Origin: Bacteroidota bacterium
Lineage (GTDB): Bacteria; Bacteroidota; Bacteroidia; Bacteroidales; Dysgonomonadaceae
DNA: 9,399 nucleotides
Assembly (NCBI GenBank): GCA_023418255.1
Contig: JAEZZZ010000045.1
Location: forward strand, 1 to 9,399
Direction of reading: 5' to 3'
The stretch's first letter is position 1. Every line of letters starts with the position of its first letter. Below are positions 1 through 6,504 of the stretch, one piece after another. Made by a program: the position numbers and the translations under genes. The notes beneath the pieces were generated by a model. It searched no databases. It saw nothing but the letters and a program-made list of their open reading frames with translations, and had not been told where the DNA came from.

Positions 1-648
1 TTTTTGCGGAGTAAGAAACGTTCAAAAAACAATCATCGGATTAGAAAATAGTAAAACCATTCATCCCACAGAGGAAAAGAGGGGCAAAGAAAATGGAAAG
101 TGTTCTTCATGAATAATGCGGGTTAATCTTCCGAAGCCGGTTGTTATTGGTTCGAGTAGGGAGTGGACTTCCGTCATTGACGTGATCTTGATTAAAGGGA
201 TTGCTTCGTAGCTCCGCTCCTTGTAATGACGAGAAGAGGGAACCCGCGCCGAAAAAAACAAACGCGAAATTTATTGCGTAGCCCCGTATTCTTCATGGAA
301 AGAAGCAAGTGCAAAATACGCACGGATTAATCGGGCAATATTATCCCAAGGTCGAAACAATCGATCAACGTAACACGAAGAACATCAATCAAACACAACA
401 CAAAGCAAACAGAAGCCCAAGGAATTGTCCGGTTTTGAAAAACTTTCGGGGGTTTTTAAAAATTTGCAAGGTTTTATTCTGTAAAGAGAATGAAAAATGG
501 TAACTATATACCATGAAGATAGTGAGTATATTATTGTTTTTTTTATGCATTTAGGAGTGTTTAAGAAATCTTTGTCTGTGTTTTATGTCAATGGGCGCAA
601 GGACAAAGAGTCTCTCTATTTCACGAACGCGTGTTTGAATTTCAAATT
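1..648. other. Intergenic region without a convincing gene
   Basis: No open frame here shows a recognisable family, a plausible codon pattern or a promoter placed to serve it. The short frames present are composed of repeat sequence (around 61-261) or are low-complexity (around 309-679). One copy of a dispersed palindromic repeat lies at 172-231. Near the end, a short palindrome (634-646, TTTGAA-T-TTCAAA) sits just downstream of the corA stop codon on the minus strand. It lacks a convincing U-tract, so I do not call it a terminator. The first 60 bases may be the flank of a gene outside the window. Confidence 0.6.
172..231. repeat. Dispersed palindromic repeat, copy A
   Basis: The right half (about 196-231) reads AGGGATTGCTTCGTAGCTCC and then GCTCCTTGTAATGACG. 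It matches, with a few changes, the right half of the copy at 4083-4183. The left end starts with CGTCATTGACG, so the element opens with CGTCATT and closes with AATGACG as terminal inverted repeats. The left half is shorter and more diverged than in copy B. It is intergenic. Repeats of the form CGTCATTxCGA...GAAGCAATCC are familiar intergenic palindromes in many bacterial genomes; their identity here as one family is inferred from similarity among three copies in this window. Confidence 0.7.
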
Positions 649-1593
649 TCAGAGCCATCGCTTTTTCTTAAATATATAAAGAATGATAAGCGACGACATC
701 ACCATCAACAAAATAGAAACGGGGTATCCCCACGGTGAGTTCAACTCGGGCATTCGGGCAAAATTCATGCCGTAAATGCTCGCGATAAGTGTGGGCGGCA
801 TAAAGATAACCGACACGATGGTAAATATTTTGATGATTTTGTTTTGCTCAATATTTACATATCCTAAAAAGGTGTCTTGCAAATAGTCGAGGCGGTCAAA
901 ATTGAATTTGATGTGTTCTACCAACGAGTTGATATCCTTGATGATAATGGTCAGTTTTGGTTGCAGTTCGGCAGGAATAAACTCACTGCGCAACATGCCA
1001 GAAACAGTGCGCTGTTTGTCGATAATATTTTCGCGCATCAACATCGTTTTTTCTTGCAAGTTCTTGATCTCCGAAAGCAGTTCCTCATCAGCTTCTTGCA
1101 TGCTGAGGCTGTTACTCAATTGCGTGATTTTTTGCGTCATGTTTTCAATCATATCGGCATCAAACTCGACGCGCGTTTCAAAAAGAGCCACAAGCACATG
1201 GGCACCGGTGGGATAGTTTTTGGGATTAGCAGATATTTTTTTTACTGTTTCGTGCAACGAAATCAACTCTTGGCTTCGCACGGTGACTAAAATGTTGTTT
1301 TTTAGAATGAACGAGACCGGATCACGTTCGAAGTTTGAGAGCAAAAAGTTTGAATTGACCACCAGTGTGTCGTTGGTTTCAATATATCGAGAAGACATCT
1401 CAATTTCTATCATCTCCTCTTCCTCTTGGATGTAAATTTTGAGGAAATCCTCCAATTCGTTTTCCACTTCCTCGTCCACATCGTTCAAGTCAATCCAAAG
1501 GAAGTTTTCGATGGAGGTTGATTTCAGAAAATCAAGGCTACGGCTCAATCGCACGATGCCGTCTTTGTGATAAAAAAGTTTTACTTCCGCCAT
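649..1593 (-). CDS. corA: CorA-family magnesium/cobalt transporter
   Basis: 314 aa, a normal CorA length. CorA proteins form homopentameric inner-membrane channels that import Mg2+ (and Co2+ or Ni2+). The long N-terminal cytoplasmic region (about 1-250) is acidic and helical, including a coiled-coil-like stretch about 145-240 that fits the stalk helix. Two C-terminal membrane helices lie at about 255-273 and 288-308. The signature YGMNF is at 274-278, immediately after the first helix, followed by the usual MPEL loop (281-284). The protein ends in the typical basic KKKRWL tail. The start is 27 nt downstream of the rsmA stop on the same strand with no obvious promoter between, so co-transcription with rsmA is likely. 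No truncation or missing key residue is seen. Family assignment is firm; ion preference is not readable from sequence. Confidence 0.95.
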   Translation of the reverse strand: MAEVKLFYHKDGIVRLSRSLDFLKSTSIENFLWIDLNDVDEEVENELEDFLKIYIQEEEEMIEIEMSSRYIETNDTLVVNSNFLLSNFERDPVSFILKNNILVTVRSQELISLHETVKKISANPKNYPTGAHVLVALFETRVEFDADMIENMTQKITQLSNSLSMQEADEELLSEIKNLQEKTMLMRENIIDKQRTVSGMLRSEFIPAELQPKLTIIIKDINSLVEHIKFNFDRLDYLQDTFLGYVNIEQNKIIKIFTIVSVIFMPPTLIASIYGMNFARMPELNSPWGYPVSILLMVMSSLIILYIFKKKRWL

Positions 1594-1620
1594 GATATTC
1601 GTTTTGGGGACTATAAAAAA

Positions 1621-2436
1621 TTATTTATTTTTACTCTGTTTTGTTGTATGCTCAGCTTGAGCAATGGCCGATGTCAAGCGGAGCGTCAATGCTTCAAACT
1701 GTTCCACCGAAAGTTCTTCGGGACGTTTTGTCAGCAATGGCTCATCTTGCAGCATTTCCATGTTGGGGAGAAACGGTTTCAACGTATTGCGCAACATTTT
1801 ACGCCGTTGATTGAATGTGGCTTTTACCACCTTTTTAAACAGTTCTTCGTCGCACATCAATTGCCGACGTTTGTTTCGCGTCAGGCGTACCACCGCTGAT
1901 GTAACTTTGGGCGGCGGAATAAATGCCTCTCGGTTCACGGTAAACAGATATTCCACATCGTACCACGTTTGCAGCAGCACACTGAGAATGCTGTATGCTT
2001 TATTGCCGGGCGTTGCCACCACGCGCTCTGCCACCTCTTTTTGAATCATGCCCGCGCAACAGGGAATTTGCTCGCGATGCTCTAGCACTTTAAAAAATAT
2101 CTGCGACGAAATGTGATAAGGATAATTTCCAATTACGCAAAAAGGTTCGCCGAAATATTCCGAAAAATTCATTTGCAAAAAATCGTCTTCTAAAATTCGT
2201 CCATTCAATGTCGGAAAATGGTTCTGTAAAAAGGCTACGGACTCTTTGTCCACCTCAACTACAAGAAGCTCTCTCTCTCTTTGCAATAGATATTGCGTAA
2301 GCATTCCGGTGCCCGGTCCCACTTCCAGAATCGGCATATCCGAAAGATGATCTATCGTGTCGGCAATGCGCGATGCTATCTGCTTGTCTCTTAGAAAATG
2401 CTGCCCCAGATTTTTTTTTGCTCTAACCGGATGCAT
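1621..2436 (-). CDS. rsmA: 16S rRNA (adenine1518-N6/adenine1519-N6)-dimethyltransferase
   Basis: 271 aa from the chosen start. RsmA/KsgA dimethylates two adjacent adenines in the 3'-terminal hairpin of 16S rRNA, using S-adenosylmethionine, during late 30S assembly. Visible motifs: NLGQHFL (9-15), SAM-binding EVGPGTG (38-44), acidic VEVD after strand 2 (60-63), EDDF (83-86), catalytic NYPY (104-107, a variant of the commoner NLPY), QKEVAER (132-138) and IPPPKV (173-178). An ATG at 2472 would add 12 residues, but it overlaps a TACCTTTG promoter box (2472-2479, minus strand), so the start at 2436, giving the family-typical N-terminus, is preferred. It is followed 27 nt later by corA. Two mutation-prone simple repeats lie in the coding sequence: an A9 run (2411-2419) and a (GA)6 run (2269-2280), both in frame here. 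Confidence 0.95.
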   Translation of the reverse strand: MHPVRAKKNLGQHFLRDKQIASRIADTIDHLSDMPILEVGPGTGMLTQYLLQRERELLVVEVDKESVAFLQNHFPTLNGRILEDDFLQMNFSEYFGEPFCVIGNYPYHISSQIFFKVLEHREQIPCCAGMIQKEVAERVVATPGNKAYSILSVLLQTWYDVEYLFTVNREAFIPPPKVTSAVVRLTRNKRRQLMCDEELFKKVVKATFNQRRKMLRNTLKPFLPNMEMLQDEPLLTKRPEELSVEQFEALTLRLTSAIAQAEHTTKQSKNK

Positions 2437-2471
2437 GGTCGTCTGATTATATTTCGTTATCTTTGCATCCA

Positions 2472-2505
2472 CAAAGGTACTATTTTATTAAATAATTTAG
2501 GGCAA
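2472..2505 (-). promoter_or_regulatory. Promoter of the rsmA-corA operon
   Basis: On the minus strand TACCTTTG (2472-2479) matches the Bacteroidota -7 consensus TAnnTTTG exactly. A TTG (2503-2505) lies 23 nt upstream as a candidate -33 element, slightly farther than usual. Transcription would begin near 2465, leaving a leader of about 30 nt before the ATG at 2436. This position also argues against the longer start at 2472. Confidence 0.6.
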
Positions 2506-2549
2506 GTGTTCTTAAAAATACACGTAGCTTTGGAAAATTAATTGTTAAA

Positions 2550-2578
2550 TTGGTGCTCATGTTTACTCTCTTCCTTTG
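2550..2578 (+). promoter_or_regulatory. Promoter of the flippase-like membrane protein gene
   Basis: TTG (2550-2552), an 18-nt spacer and TTCCTTTG (2571-2578), which matches TAnnTTTG except at the second base. It is divergent from the rsmA promoter, the two boxes being about 90 nt apart. The TTG codon at 2576 that could open a longer reading frame lies inside this box, which makes it an unlikely start codon. Confidence 0.45.
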
Positions 2579-2611
2579 TGTTTAGTTACTGAAAAAGGAA
2601 TGTTTCTGATT

Positions 2612-3625
2612 ATGAAGACATCATTTGCAAAGAAGTTAATCAAGATTATTCTATCGCTCATGGTGGGGTTGACCATTGTTTGGGTGCTTTACCACAAAAC
2701 GGACTTCGAAGAGCTTTGGGAAATCATTGAGTCCGCCAATTTTAAAATCATTTTGCTGTCGCTTATATTCGGACTGTTTGGGAATATTTTGCGCGCGTTG
2801 CGATGGGAGCTTTTTATTCACTCTCTGGGATACCGACCGCAGCGTTCGAGCCTGATTTACGCTACGTTGGGAAACTTCGCGGTCAATTTCTTGCTGCCAC
2901 GCGGTGGCGATATTTGGCGATGTGGCATTGTGAGTAAAAATGAGAACATCCCTTTTGCCAAAACCTTTGAAACCTTTCTGGTGGATAAATTTGTGGAGAT
3001 CATTTCCGGTTTGCTTATCATTATCGCGAGTATTGTGCTGTATGTTGATTTTTTTTATTCCTATTTTCGTCATAATCCACACTACGGCGAAGCGTTGGTT
3101 CAGTTCTTTACATCCCCGTGGGTGCTTCTGGCTTTGGCACTTATTGTTGTTGTCGTTGTACTTTCGCTAACGGTTTTTAAAACGTCATCGCTTATTCGCA
3201 AAGCGATATCCTTTTTTCGTATGATAAAAAAGGATATCAAAATCATCATGCAGATGAAGAACAAAGGACGTGTTTTTCTCTACACGTTGTTGATTTGGAT
3301 TAACTTTTACCTCTATTTTTACCTCTGTTTTTTTGCTTTTGATTTCACGAAAGGATTGGGAGCGGCAGCGGGGCTCATTGTTTTTGCCATGAGCAATATC
3401 GGTATTTCCGTTCCGGTGCAAGGCGGCATTGGCGCGTGGCATGTGATGGTTATCTCATCGTTGGTTATTCTCGGCGTGAGCAAGGAACAGGCAAACGCGT
3501 TCGCCGGAACGGTATTCACCATCCAGTCGGCTTGGATTATTCTTTGTGGACTGGTTGGAATTTTTGCTCTTCCGTATGTTAAAAGGAGGAAGATAAGAAA
3601 AAAGAGCTTTGAAGCCAGCCGTTGA
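2612..3625 (+). CDS. Flippase-like membrane protein (LPG synthase TM domain / UPF0104 family)
   Basis: 337 aa integral membrane protein with about seven to eight hydrophobic segments: roughly 9-27, 44-62, 82-95, 128-148, 169-189, 221-243, 247-265, 276-290 and 300-321, some possibly re-entrant. Family marks are NFLLPRGGDIWR (92-103), VDKFVEIISG (124-133) and PVQGGIGAWH (268-277), which correspond to the polar motifs of the YbhN/AglD and lysylphosphatidylglycerol-synthase membrane domain. The C-terminus is strongly basic (KRRKIRKK) and there is no cytosolic aminoacyl-transferase domain, so this is the stand-alone membrane type. Such proteins are proposed to flip or handle lipid-linked substrates; the actual substrate is unknown. 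The ATG at 2612 is chosen because a TTG start at 2576 overlaps the promoter; ATG 2600 (four extra residues) remains possible. It is divergent from rsmA and followed by about 1 kb without genes. Confidence 0.85.
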   Translation: MKTSFAKKLIKIILSLMVGLTIVWVLYHKTDFEELWEIIESANFKIILLSLIFGLFGNILRALRWELFIHSLGYRPQRSSLIYATLGNFAVNFLLPRGGDIWRCGIVSKNENIPFAKTFETFLVDKFVEIISGLLIIIASIVLYVDFFYSYFRHNPHYGEALVQFFTSPWVLLALALIVVVVVLSLTVFKTSSLIRKAISFFRMIKKDIKIIMQMKNKGRVFLYTLLIWINFYLYFYLCFFAFDFTKGLGAAAGLIVFAMSNIGISVPVQGGIGAWHVMVISSLVILGVSKEQANAFAGTVFTIQSAWIILCGLVGIFALPYVKRRKIRKKSFEASR

Positions 3626-3676
3626 GAAGTAGCGTTCATTCGGAATGGGGGTGGAGGTGAGGAGGTTGGAAGATAA

Positions 3677-3740
3677 CGGGCTTCGCCCGATAGAGCCACT
3701 TCGTGGCGATATTGCTCGCTTCGCTCACGACAGTACTGCC
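3677..3740. repeat. Cluster of short hairpins, mostly with TTC loops
   Basis: Consecutive small inverted repeats: CGGGC-TTC-GCCCG (3677-3689), GCCAC-TTC-GTGGC (3695-3707), then GCTCGCTTCGCTC and GCC-TAC-GGC in the following 30 bases. The first two stems are perfect. The cluster begins about 50 nt after the stop of the upstream membrane-protein gene. It lacks a clear U-tract, so it is described as a repeat cluster and not called a terminator. Confidence 0.6.
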
Positions 3741-3830
3741 TACGGCGGTGATAATTACGAATTACTAATTACCAAGAACTAAAAGAATGAAGAAGGGTTA
3801 TAAATGAAAAAGTGAAAAGTGAAAAATTAA

Positions 3831-4000
3831 AAACACCCCTCATCTCCCCCTTTTGAGCCCGTCCCGATGTATCGGGAGGGCGGAAGGGGAACCAAAAGCC
3901 TGAAAGGCGATATATCCATAACCGTATGCAAGCTTTTAAGCGTAGCTTACGGATAAAAATAGACATGGTGTGAACAGCTTGAAAAGCTGCACAAAGGTAA
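3831..4000 (-). repeat. Structured intergenic element, possibly transcribed from the minus strand
   Basis: Three inverted repeats lie in order: TCCCGAT-GT-ATCGGGA (3862-3877), CCGTA...TACGG with an inner AAGCT/AGCTT pair (3922-3952), and TGTG-aa-CAGCTT-GAA-AAGCTG-CACA (3969-3993). On the minus strand the element starts with TACCTTTG (3992-3999), an exact match to the Bacteroidota -7 consensus, although I see no well-spaced TTG upstream. The minus strand is open from 4005 to 3769, but the protein read there is repeat-like and low-complexity at its end. I regard it as an intergenic repeat or RNA-like element; function unknown. Confidence 0.4.
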
Positions 4001-4082
4001 AGCAAAAAAAGTGAAGAAGTTCAGAAGTTGGAAGTAAAGAAGCGTATTAAATGAAAAATGAAAAGATAAAAAGGAAAAAAAA

Positions 4083-4183
4083 CGTCATTCCAGCCTGCCA
4101 AGACATTTATCGTCTTGGGAACGAAGTGAAGCAATCCCTTTGAACAAACGGATTACTTCGTCGCTATGCTCCTCGTAATGACG
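4083..4183. repeat. Dispersed palindromic repeat, copy B (most complete)
   Basis: Starts CGTCATTCC and ends CGTAATGACG, with left-half GAACGAAGTGAAGCAATCC answered by right-half GGATTACTTCGTCGC, so the halves form an imperfect long inverted repeat around a short AT-rich centre. The left half contains an additional perfect hairpin, CCAAGAC (4098-4104) with GTCTTGG (4112-4118). Compared with copies A and C this is the longest and best-preserved copy. Confidence 0.75.
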
Positions 4184-4220
4184 AGGAAAATATCGAGAGG
4201 GCGAGGGAATTTAGGCGTTC

Positions 4221-4325
4221 ACCTCCGCGCCCTTTGCATAAAAAAACCTTGCGCTCTTAGCGTGGAAATAATATTTTTTCATGCAACGCTCGCAAAGAAG
4301 AACACGCGGAGAACGCAAAGAAAAC
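4221..4325. repeat. Degenerate TTTGCG/CGCAAA inverted repeats
   Basis: The left part contains CTCCGCGCCCTTTGC and CCTTGCGCTCTTAGCGTGG. The right part contains GCTCGCAAAGAAG, CACGCGGAG and AACGCAAAGAAAACC, which are approximate reverse complements of the left motifs. Pairing is imperfect and the boundaries are soft. No coding function is visible. Confidence 0.4.
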
Positions 4326-4379
4326 CTTATTCTTCTTTCAATGAACCTTAGTATCTAGGCTAGCACCATACAACCTATT

Positions 4380-4397
4380 CCCCCTTGAAAAAGGGGG
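4380..4397. repeat. Strong hairpin CCCCCTT-GAAA-AAGGGGG
   Basis: A perfect 7-bp stem with a GAAA loop. On neither strand is it followed by a proper T-run, so it is not called a terminator. It belongs to the repeat mosaic upstream of pepD. Confidence 0.6.
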
Positions 4398-4452
4398 CTT
4401 TGGGGATTGATTCGTGCCAATGAACAATGCGCAATGAACAATGATTAATTAC

Positions 4453-4487
4453 CGTCATCGCGAACGAAGTGAAGCGATCCCTTTGAA
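4453..4487. repeat. Dispersed palindromic repeat, copy C (left half only)
   Basis: CGTCATCGCGAACGAAGTG followed by AAGCGATCCCTTTGAA. It matches the left half of copy B from GAACGAAGTGAAGC onward, including the CCCTTTGAA that follows. The right half is absent. It ends about 50 nt before the pepD promoter. Confidence 0.7.
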
Positions 4488-4536
4488 TAATTTCAAATAA
4501 CAAATGAAAAGATGAAAATTAAAAAAAGTCCGTCGT

Positions 4537-4572
4537 TTTGTGCGGTTTTAAAAGAAAAATCATGTATCTTTA
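4537..4572 (+). promoter_or_regulatory. Candidate pepD promoter
   Basis: TTTG (4537-4540) and TATCTTTA (4565-4572), one base off TAnnTTTG. The 24-nt spacer is longer than ideal. Transcription would start near 4579, giving a leader of about 45-50 nt that is A-rich with no Shine-Dalgarno sequence before the ATG at 4627. Confidence 0.45.
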
Positions 4573-4626
4573 CCTCTCGTTTAGTAAACAACAAATTATC
4601 AATCATAAATTAAAAACAATAAAACT

Positions 4627-6087
4627 ATGTCATCAGAAATTTTAAATCTAAATCCCAAAAATGTTTGGAAACATTTTCATGCTATCACTCAAATTCCCCG
4701 TCCCACAGGACAAATGGACGAAATAACACAATTTATTCAAGACTTCGGGAACTCTCTTGGACTGGAAGTAAAAAAAGATAATGTCGGTAATGTGCTTATT
4801 AAAAAACCGGGAACCAAAGGTTTTGAAAGCAGTGAGACGCTTATTTTGCAATCGCATTTGGATATGGTTCCACAAAAAAATGCCGATGTACAACACAACT
4901 TCACAAAAGACCCGATACAAACCTATATTGATGGTGATTGGGTGCGCGCTCTCTCTACTACATTGGGAGCCGACAATGGTATTGGCTGCGCCATGATGAT
5001 GGCGGTGCTGGAAGATAAAACCATTAGCCATCCGCCGATTGAAGCACTTTTTACCATCGACGAAGAGGTGGGAATGGATGGAGCGTTTGGCTTAGAAAAA
5101 GGTTTTCTGGAGGGAACCATGATGCTTAACCTTGACACAGAGCAAGAAGGCGACCTTTGCGTCGGTTGCGCGGGAGGAATGGACGTAAACATTCAGTTTC
5201 AATTCAAACCGGACAAAGAAATTGATAAAGGCGATGTCGCTTTCAAGCTGCTGCTTACAGGACTAAAAGGAGGACACTCAGGAATGCAAATTGATTTAGG
5301 GCGCGCCAATGCCAACAAGTTGATGAACCGTTTTCTGAAAGAAGTCGTTCGCAACTACGAAGCGCGTCTGGCATCTATTCATGGTGGATCGTTGCGCAAT
5401 GCCATTCCGCGCGAATCGGTCGCCATCATCACTATTCCGGAGCAACTCTCAGACGATCTCACCGATTTGGTGCAAGAATACGAACAACTGTTTAGAGATG
5501 AGTTTGCCGGTATCGAAGACGGAATATCATTCAAAGCCGAAAAGGTGGAGCTGCCCGCGTCGCTCATTCCCGGCGAAGTGCAAGACGATTTGATCAATGC
5601 CGTAGAAGGATGTCCCAATGGCGTCATCAGCATGTTAGCCGATTTTCCGGATGTGGTAGAAAGCTCGTTAAATTTAGCTCTGGTGCAATCCTTTGATGGA
5701 CGCATCGAAGTGAAGTTATTGGTTCGCAGTTCGTCGGAGAGCCGCAAAGAGTGGGTTTGTTCTTCGGTTGAGAGCGTATTTATGTTGGCGGGCGCCAAAG
5801 TCGAATTCGACGGCGGATACCCCGGATGGCAACCCAACGCGCAGTCGGATTTGTTGAACAAGATGGAGAAAATATATTTTGAGAAATTCGAAAAACGTCC
5901 CAATGTCCTTGTCGTTCATGCCGGTTTGGAATGTGGCATCATTCAATCGAATGTAGAACAAAAATTGGATATTGTATCTTTCGGGCCGACCATTGTTGGT
6001 GCGCACTCGCCGGACGAAGCGGTCAAAATTGATACGGTAGAGCAATCATACGATTATCTGCTGGCTGTACTGGAGCAGTTGAAATAA
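4627..6087 (+). CDS. pepD: Aminoacyl-histidine dipeptidase (Xaa-His dipeptidase, M20 family)
   Basis: 486 aa, the usual length of PepD, a cytosolic two-metal aminopeptidase-like enzyme that cleaves dipeptides, classically Xaa-His such as carnosine, in peptide turnover. All expected active-site residues are visible: H77 in SHLDMVP, bridging D116 in GADNG, catalytic E146 and metal ligand E147 in DEEVG, D170 in LNLDTE and H460 in GAHSPDE. H217 in GGHSGMQ matches the conserved histidine of the lid domain. The catalytic domain is therefore split (about 1-190 and 390-486) around a lid/dimerisation domain, as in the family. No signal peptide is present. The ATG at 4627 follows a typical A-rich leader. 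It is flanked by its own promoter candidate and a strong terminator, so it is probably monocistronic. Substrate range beyond the family name is inferred. Confidence 0.95.
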   Translation: MSSEILNLNPKNVWKHFHAITQIPRPTGQMDEITQFIQDFGNSLGLEVKKDNVGNVLIKKPGTKGFESSETLILQSHLDMVPQKNADVQHNFTKDPIQTYIDGDWVRALSTTLGADNGIGCAMMMAVLEDKTISHPPIEALFTIDEEVGMDGAFGLEKGFLEGTMMLNLDTEQEGDLCVGCAGGMDVNIQFQFKPDKEIDKGDVAFKLLLTGLKGGHSGMQIDLGRANANKLMNRFLKEVVRNYEARLASIHGGSLRNAIPRESVAIITIPEQLSDDLTDLVQEYEQLFRDEFAGIEDGISFKAEKVELPASLIPGEVQDDLINAVEGCPNGVISMLADFPDVVESSLNLALVQSFDGRIEVKLLVRSSSESRKEWVCSSVESVFMLAGAKVEFDGGYPGWQPNAQSDLLNKMEKIYFEKFEKRPNVLVVHAGLECGIIQSNVEQKLDIVSFGPTIVGAHSPDEAVKIDTVEQSYDYLLAVLEQLK

Positions 6088-6096
6088 TAAAAACAT

Positions 6097-6122
6097 GAGC
6101 CATTTTCATGGCTCTGTTTTTT
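6097..6122 (+). terminator. Intrinsic terminator after pepD
   Basis: A perfect 7-bp stem GAGCCAT (6097-6103) / ATGGCTC (6108-6114) with a TTTC loop, followed by TGTTTTTTC. It starts 9 nt after the pepD stop codon. Confidence 0.85.
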
Positions 6123-6171
6123 CTTTATATTCAGATTATAGGTTCTATAGCAAAGAAAGCTTTCGTATTTT

Positions 6172-6390
6172 ATGGAGAAAAAAGGGATACGTCGGGAGAT
6201 AATTCTACCTCTTATGCTCATTGTTTATACGGTAGTCGTTGCAAAATATCGCTATCCGGCATATCGCATATCCGACAATTTAGGTGAACTTTTCACAATT
6301 GTTGGTTGCTCAATTGCTTGCGCCATTGCTCTTTACTTCGTGTTGAGAAGAAGGCGCAAAAGCAGAGACAACAACGGAATAAATAAGTAG
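6172..6390 (+). CDS. Small two-helix membrane protein of unknown function
   Basis: 72 aa. A basic N-terminus (MEKKGIRRE) precedes a hydrophobic helix at about 10-24. A polar loop (25-40) is followed by a second helix at about 41-58, then a very basic tail RRRRKSR (59-65). By the positive-inside rule both ends face the cytoplasm. I do not recognise a family. It lies 58 nt after the pepD terminator and 114 nt before the secreted protease, on the same strand; no convincing promoter of its own is visible. The start ATG gives a sensible topology, which supports it as a real gene. A role linked to its neighbours cannot be inferred. Confidence 0.6.
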   Translation: MEKKGIRREIILPLMLIVYTVVVAKYRYPAYRISDNLGELFTIVGCSIACAIALYFVLRRRRKSRDNNGINK

Positions 6391-6451
6391 CATCTTTGCT
6401 TTTTATTTTGTATAAAGAAATATTACAAGTATCAAATTATTGGTTTACGCG

Positions 6452-6470
6452 CATTCAAGTTTTTTGAATG
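6452..6470 (+). other. Leader hairpin upstream of the secreted protease
   Basis: A perfect 7-bp inverted repeat CATTCAA (6452-6458) / TTGAATG (6464-6470) with loop GTTTT, about 35 nt before the protease start. It is not followed by a T-run directly, though a T8 run occurs at about 6491-6498. It could end the upstream transcript or be part of the leader; nothing decides this. Confidence 0.35.
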
Positions 6471-6504
6471 GCGACATGTTTAAGGTTTAATTTTTTTTAA
6501 TGAA

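Larger units (their letters stand above)
3626..4626. other. 1-kb gene-free region rich in small repeats
   Basis: No coding region is supportable. Instead there is a succession of small repeats: TTC-loop hairpins (3677-3740), A-rich GTGAAAA tandem stretches (about 3785-3830), a structured element on the minus strand (3831-4000), a full dispersed palindrome (4083-4183), degenerate TTTGCG-type inverted repeats (4221-4325), a strong C5/G5 hairpin (4380-4397), a direct repeat of GCAATGAACAATG-like sequence (about 4418-4443), and a half copy of the palindrome (4453-4487). The pepD promoter occupies the last 90 bases. The mosaic looks like accumulated intergenic repeats, not a decayed gene. Confidence 0.7.

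Noticed and set aside
61..261. Open frame of 66 codons on the minus strand
   Set aside because: It overlaps dispersed palindrome copy A, has no family resemblance and no promoter; the protein is a product of repeat sequence.
309..679. Two overlapping plus-strand open frames of 60-64 codons
   Set aside because: Low-complexity composition, no motifs, and the second runs into the 3' end of corA on the other strand.
877..1290. 137-codon plus-strand open frame inside corA
   Set aside because: It is antisense to a clear CorA coding sequence and shows no family features.
2411..2419. A9 run in rsmA as a programmed frameshift site
   Set aside because: The rsmA frame is continuous through the run and no alternative frame yields a meaningful product.
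2437..2472. Longer rsmA start adding 12 residues
   Set aside because: The ATG at 2472 lies within the -7 box of the likely promoter, and the added residues are not typical of the family.
2576..2611. TTG start of the flippase-like gene
   Set aside because: This TTG is part of the likely -7 box; ATG 2612 (or 2600) fits better.
3769..4005. 78-codon minus-strand open frame in the repeat-rich region
   Set aside because: It begins at the hairpin next to a promoter-like box and is made of inverted repeats plus A-rich tandem sequence. I treat it as a structured or repeated element, not a protein gene.
4380..4397. C5/G5 hairpin as an intrinsic terminator
   Set aside because: Neither strand has a T-run after the stem, and no gene ends nearby.
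3626..4626. CRISPR array in the repeat-rich interval
   Set aside because: The repeats differ from one another, are palindromic with irregular spacing, and there are no unique spacers of equal length or cas genes.
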